Made by a program: the position numbers and the translations under genes. The notes beneath the pieces were generated by a model. That model was not told where the DNA came from. It was given only the letters and a program-made list of their open reading frames with translations, and searched no databases. This document shows, piece by piece, positions 6,694 through 10,272 of a DNA stretch of 10,272 bases. This DNA comes from Frankiales bacterium (lineage in GTDB: Bacteria; Actinomycetota; Actinomycetes; Mycobacteriales; SCTD01), in the NCBI GenBank assembly GCA_025966295.1, contig JAOPVD010000186.1, positions 1-10,272 of the forward strand, given 5' to 3'. The stretch's first letter is position 1; each line of letters begins with the position of its first letter.

Positions 6694-6699
6694 GGGGGT

Positions 6700-7689
6700 G
6701 TGGAGGACACCCGCGGTCGTGGCCTGAGGGACCTGCGCGTGTCCGTCACGGACCGCTGCAACTTCCGCTGCCCCTACTGCATGCCCCGCGAGTTGTTCGG
6801 CCCGGACCATGCCTTCCTGCCGCGCGCCGAGCTGCTCAGCTTCGAGGAGATCGCCAAGCTGGTCCGGGTCTTCGCCGGCCTCGGGGTGACCAAGGTCCGG
6901 CTCACCGGCGGCGAACCGCTGCTGCGCCGCGACCTTCAGGTGCTGGTCGGCGAGATCGCCGCCCTCCCGGGCATCACCGACCTGGCGCTCACCACCAACG
7001 GCTCGCTGCTGGCCGAGCTCGCCCAGCCGCTGGCCGCGGCCGGACTGTCCCGGATCACGGTGAGCCTGGACAGCCTCGACCCGACGGCGTTCCGGCTGCT
7101 CGCCGACACCCGGCTGCCCCTGGAGAGCGTCCTGGACGGCATCGCGGCGGCCGACGCCGCCGGGCTGCCGGTGAAGCTCAACACCGTGCTGCGCAAGGGC
7201 GTCAACGACGCCGGGCTGCTGGACCTGGTCGAGTACGCCCGGGCCGGCGGCCACACCCTGCGCGTCATCGAGTACATGGACGTCGGCAGCACCAACGGCT
7301 GGGTGCACGACGAGGTGGTGCCGTCGGCGCAGGTCCGCGCCCGGATCGCGGCCGTGCACCCGCTGGAGCCGCTCGGCGACGAGGGGACGGCGGAGCGCTG
7401 GCGGTACGCCGACGGGGCCGGCGAGGTCGGCTTCGTGTCGTCGGTCAGCAAGCCGTTCTGCGGCACCTGCACCCGGGCCCGGCTGACCGCCATCGGCGAG
7501 CTGTTCACCTGCCTGTTCGCGACGAAGGGCACCGACCTGCGCGCGGTGCTGCGGTCCGGCGCGGACGACGAGGAGCTGGCCGCGGTGGTCGGCGGTCGCT
7601 GGGCCACCCGCGACGACCGTTACTCCGAGCTGCGCGGCGCCGGCACCCCCGGCCTGCCGAAGCCGGAGATGTCCTACCTGGGCGGCTAG
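6700..7689 (+). CDS. moaA: GTP 3',8-cyclase MoaA (molybdenum cofactor biosynthesis)
   Basis: Radical SAM enzyme that converts GTP to 3',8-cyclo-GTP, the first step of molybdenum cofactor synthesis; MoaC acts next but is not in the window. From the chosen GTG the protein has 329 residues, the usual family length. The N-terminal cluster motif C20-X3-C24-X2-C27 (in RCNFRCPYC) binds the SAM [4Fe-4S] cluster. RLTGGEPLLR is the conserved GGEP motif. The C-terminal cluster C254-X2-C257-X13-C271 binds the substrate-side [4Fe-4S]. The protein ends in Gly-Gly, as MoaA needs. A longer reading from GTG 6649 would add 17 residues and begin upstream of the likely promoter; homology begins at VEDTRGR, so 6700 is preferred. 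No Shine-Dalgarno sequence is correctly spaced, which fits a leaderless transcript. It is divergent from the small peptide gene and convergent with the DUF3817 gene, so it is a single-gene unit. Confidence 0.96.
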   Translation: MEDTRGRGLRDLRVSVTDRCNFRCPYCMPRELFGPDHAFLPRAELLSFEEIAKLVRVFAGLGVTKVRLTGGEPLLRRDLQVLVGEIAALPGITDLALTTNGSLLAELAQPLAAAGLSRITVSLDSLDPTAFRLLADTRLPLESVLDGIAAADAAGLPVKLNTVLRKGVNDAGLLDLVEYARAGGHTLRVIEYMDVGSTNGWVHDEVVPSAQVRARIAAVHPLEPLGDEGTAERWRYADGAGEVGFVSSVSKPFCGTCTRARLTAIGELFTCLFATKGTDLRAVLRSGADDEELAAVVGGRWATRDDRYSELRGAGTPGLPKPEMSYLGG

Positions 7690-7690
7690 T

Positions 7691-7743
7691 CCTGCTGGAG
7701 GTGCGCCTCGACCGCCAGGGCCACCGGGCAGGCGACCAGCAGG
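7691..7743. terminator. Long inverted repeat between convergent moaA and DUF3817 genes
   Basis: CCTGCTGG (7691-7698) and CCAGCAGG (7736-7743) are perfect inverted repeats, and inside them CGCCT (7704-7708) pairs with AGGCG (7730-7734). The structure fills exactly the gap between the two stop codons (7689 and 7745), so it could end transcription from both sides. The large inner loop and lack of T-runs limit confidence. Confidence 0.45.
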
Positions 7744-7744
7744 C

Positions 7745-8056
7745 TCACGGGGTGCGCCGGACGAACCAGTGCGCGAACGGCGAGCCGACGGTGAGCGCGA
7801 GCAGCGTCCGGCCGGGCGACCAGCCCAGCCGGGCCCGCTGGTCGAGGACCAGCCCGACGAGGGCGAGGAACAGCACGCCGTGGATCGGCCCCAGCACCGG
7901 CACGGCGTTGAAGTCCGTGGTGCGCTTGAGGACCGAGCACACCAGCAGGATCCCGAACGAGCAGGTCTCCAGGAGCGCGACCAGGCGCAGCGCGCGCAGG
8001 GCGAGCGGCTCGGCGGTGGGGGTCAGCGTGGGGCTGGGCGTGGGGGTGGTGGTCAT
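7745..8056 (-). CDS. DUF3817 family small integral membrane protein
   Basis: A 103-residue membrane protein of unknown function. After a Thr/Pro-rich tail (residues 1-15) come about three hydrophobic segments: roughly 21-41, 52-71 and 83-98. GPIHGVLF (57-64) in the second is the hallmark of DUF3817 (PF12823), and the family's conserved LR.. ..E..SF stretch is seen as LRLVALLETCSF (23-34). The ATG (8056-8054) overlaps the TGA of the upstream cupin gene in an ATGA, so translation is probably coupled and this is the last gene of the thiolase-meaB-cupin-DUF3817 block. The Thr/Pro tail is more polar and repetitive than I would expect for the family. The topology prediction is by eye. Confidence 0.85.
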   Translation of the reverse strand: MTTTPTPSPTLTPTAEPLALRALRLVALLETCSFGILLVCSVLKRTTDFNAVPVLGPIHGVLFLALVGLVLDQRARLGWSPGRTLLALTVGSPFAHWFVRRTP

Positions 8057-8454
8057 GTCTCCAGCTCGAAGTCGGCGAAGTCGAATCCGGGTACGACGAC
8101 GCACCCGCTCAGGACAGCCTGGCCGACGGCGGGCGCGGCCGCCTGCCACTCCCCCGGCTCGACCAGGTGCTGCAGCACGCCGGTCGGCCCGAGCTCGACG
8201 GTCCGGGCCAGCGCGGGCTGCTCCGCCGTACCCCCGAGGGACAGCAGCAGCGGGCCGCCGCCCTGCCAGAGCCACAGCTCGGCCGACCGCACCCGGTGCC
8301 AGCGGGAGGACTGGCCGGGCTGCAGCAGGAACAGGATCGAGGTCGCCGGCGAGCGCTCGCCGTGGGGCGTGGCCACCGCGCCCGGGGCGCGCCAGGTCTC
8401 GCGGTACCAGCCGCCTTCGGGATGGGGCTGCAGGTCGAGCGCCGCGGGGGTCAT
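8053..8454 (-). CDS. DUF985 (Cupin_5) family protein
   Basis: A 133-residue single-domain cupin of the DUF985/Cupin_5 family (PF06172; yeast YML079w-like), biochemical role unknown. Hallmarks: LQPHPEGGWYRETWR (residues 8-22), the family's opening motif; SILFLLQPGQSSRWHRV (39-55) followed by SAELWLWQGG, the core cupin strands with H53 and E59 as likely pocket residues; and a closing VVVPGFDFADFEL. Length is normal for the bacterial family. The ATG (8454-8452) overlaps the TGA of meaB as ATGA, and its own TGA overlaps the next ATG, so it is translationally coupled on both sides. Nothing in the sequence ties its substrate to the methylmalonyl-CoA pathway; that link is only by operon. Confidence 0.9.
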   Translation of the reverse strand: MTPAALDLQPHPEGGWYRETWRAPGAVATPHGERSPATSILFLLQPGQSSRWHRVRSAELWLWQGGGPLLLSLGGTAEQPALARTVELGPTGVLQHLVEPGEWQAAAPAVGQAVLSGCVVVPGFDFADFELET

Positions 8455-9417
8455 GCGTCGAGCCCGGCCACCAGCACGTCGGCGGCGGCGTACGGGTCGA
8501 GCTCGCCGGCGACCACCCGGGTGGCCAGCGCCTGCAGGTCGTGGCCGTCGCGGAGGTCGACGCGCAGCGCCGTGAGGGCGATGGCCTCCACCTCGTCGGC
8601 GGCGCGCTTGACCCGGCGCTGCGCGAGCCGGCCGGAGCCCGCCAGCCAGTCGCCGTGCCGCTCGATCTCGTCCACGACCTCGTCGGCGCCCTCGCCGCGG
8701 GAGGCGACGGTCTTGACGATGGGAACCTGCCAGCCGTCATCGGCCCGGCGGTCACCCAGCGACAGCATGTAGCGCAGGTCGCGGGCGACCGTGTCCGCGC
8801 CGTCCCGGTCGGCCTTGTTGACCACAAAGACGTCGGCCACCTCGAGGATGCCGGCCTTGGCGGCCTGGATGCCGTCGCCCATGCCGGGCGCGAGCAGCAC
8901 CAGCGTGGTGTCGGCCAGCGAGGCGACCTCGACCTCGGCCTGGCCCACCCCGACGGTCTCGATGAGCACCACGTCGCAGCCGGCGGCGGACAGCACCCGC
9001 AGCGCCTGCGGTGTTGCCCACGAAAGGCCGCCCAGGTGGCCCCGGGACGCCATCGAGCGGATGAAGACGCCGTCGTCGGTGGCGTGCTCCTGCATCCGGA
9101 CCCGGTCCCCCAGCAGCGCGCCGCCGGAGAACGGCGACGAGGGGTCGACCGCGAGCACCCCGACCTTCAGGCCACGCCGCCGGTAGGCCGCCACCAGCGC
9201 GCTGGTGGAGGTGGACTTGCCGACCCCGGGCGAGCCGGTGAGCCCGATCACCCGGGCATGCCCGGCGCGGGGCGCCAGCAGCGCCATCACCTCACGCAGT
9301 GCCGGGGAGGCGTCCTCGACGAGGCTGATGAGACGGGCCACCGCCCGCGCCTCACCCGCCTCGGCACGGGCGACGAGGTCGGGGAGGTCGAGCGCCCGCC
9401 TTCCGGCGGCCAGGACC

Positions 9418-10272
<855 letters not shown>

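Noticed and set aside
6649..6699. Seventeen-residue N-terminal extension of MoaA from GTG 6649
   Set aside because: It is not MoaA-like in sequence, it contains the likely -35 and -10 boxes, and it has no ribosome site.
6440..7689. Radical SAM enzyme plus small peptide as a RiPP system
   Set aside because: The radical SAM gene has the full MoaA signature: the second C-X2-C-X13-C cluster motif and a terminal Gly-Gly. The peptide carries an ordinary secretion signal rather than a RiPP leader, and the two genes are divergent.

Overview
The window is very GC-rich, has strongly GC-biased third codon positions, uses GTG and TTG starts, and carries stem-loop terminators without U-tracts. Together with the gene content this points to an actinobacterium; I cannot name a genus. 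No mobile element, CRISPR array, rRNA or tRNA was seen, and nearly the whole window is coding.

Layout. On the + strand from the left edge: the C-terminal half of a glycogen branching enzyme (glgB, cut by the window edge), then a large secreted beta-propeller protein of the BNR/VPS10-like type with a C-terminal jelly-roll-like domain (1314-4748). It meets, convergently, two minus-strand genes: a PPOX/FDOR-fold flavin- or F420-type protein (4881-5378) and a CnoX/YbbN-like thioredoxin-TPR protein (5446-6342). Next on the minus strand is a 47-residue secreted peptide gene (6440-6583), which has a TTG start, a strong Shine-Dalgarno sequence and its own terminator hairpin. Divergent from it is moaA (6700-7689), apparently transcribed without a leader. 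moaA converges on a minus-strand block transcribed right to left: thiolase (cut by the right edge), meaB, a DUF985 cupin, and a DUF3817 membrane protein. The last three are chained by ATGA stop/start overlaps.

How the genes relate. The thiolase and meaB fit short-chain acyl-CoA and propionyl/methylmalonyl-CoA metabolism: MeaB is the G-protein chaperone of B12-dependent methylmalonyl-CoA mutase. moaA makes the first molybdenum cofactor intermediate. glgB belongs to glycogen/alpha-glucan synthesis. The order and relative orientation of thiolase, thioredoxin and glgB match, from memory, the Mycobacterium tuberculosis neighbourhood Rv1323 (fadA4), Rv1324 (thioredoxin), Rv1325c (PE_PGRS24), Rv1326c (glgB). 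The big secreted propeller protein occupies the slot held there by a PE_PGRS protein.

Points most worth a second look are the tiny secreted two-cysteine peptide and the paired inverted repeats in its leader, the KstR-like palindrome inside the PPOX promoter, the six local cysteine pairs of the propeller protein and the hairpin over its Shine-Dalgarno sequence, and the missing conventional start codon of meaB. I found no convincing new multi-gene system here; most of the window is conserved actinobacterial housekeeping.
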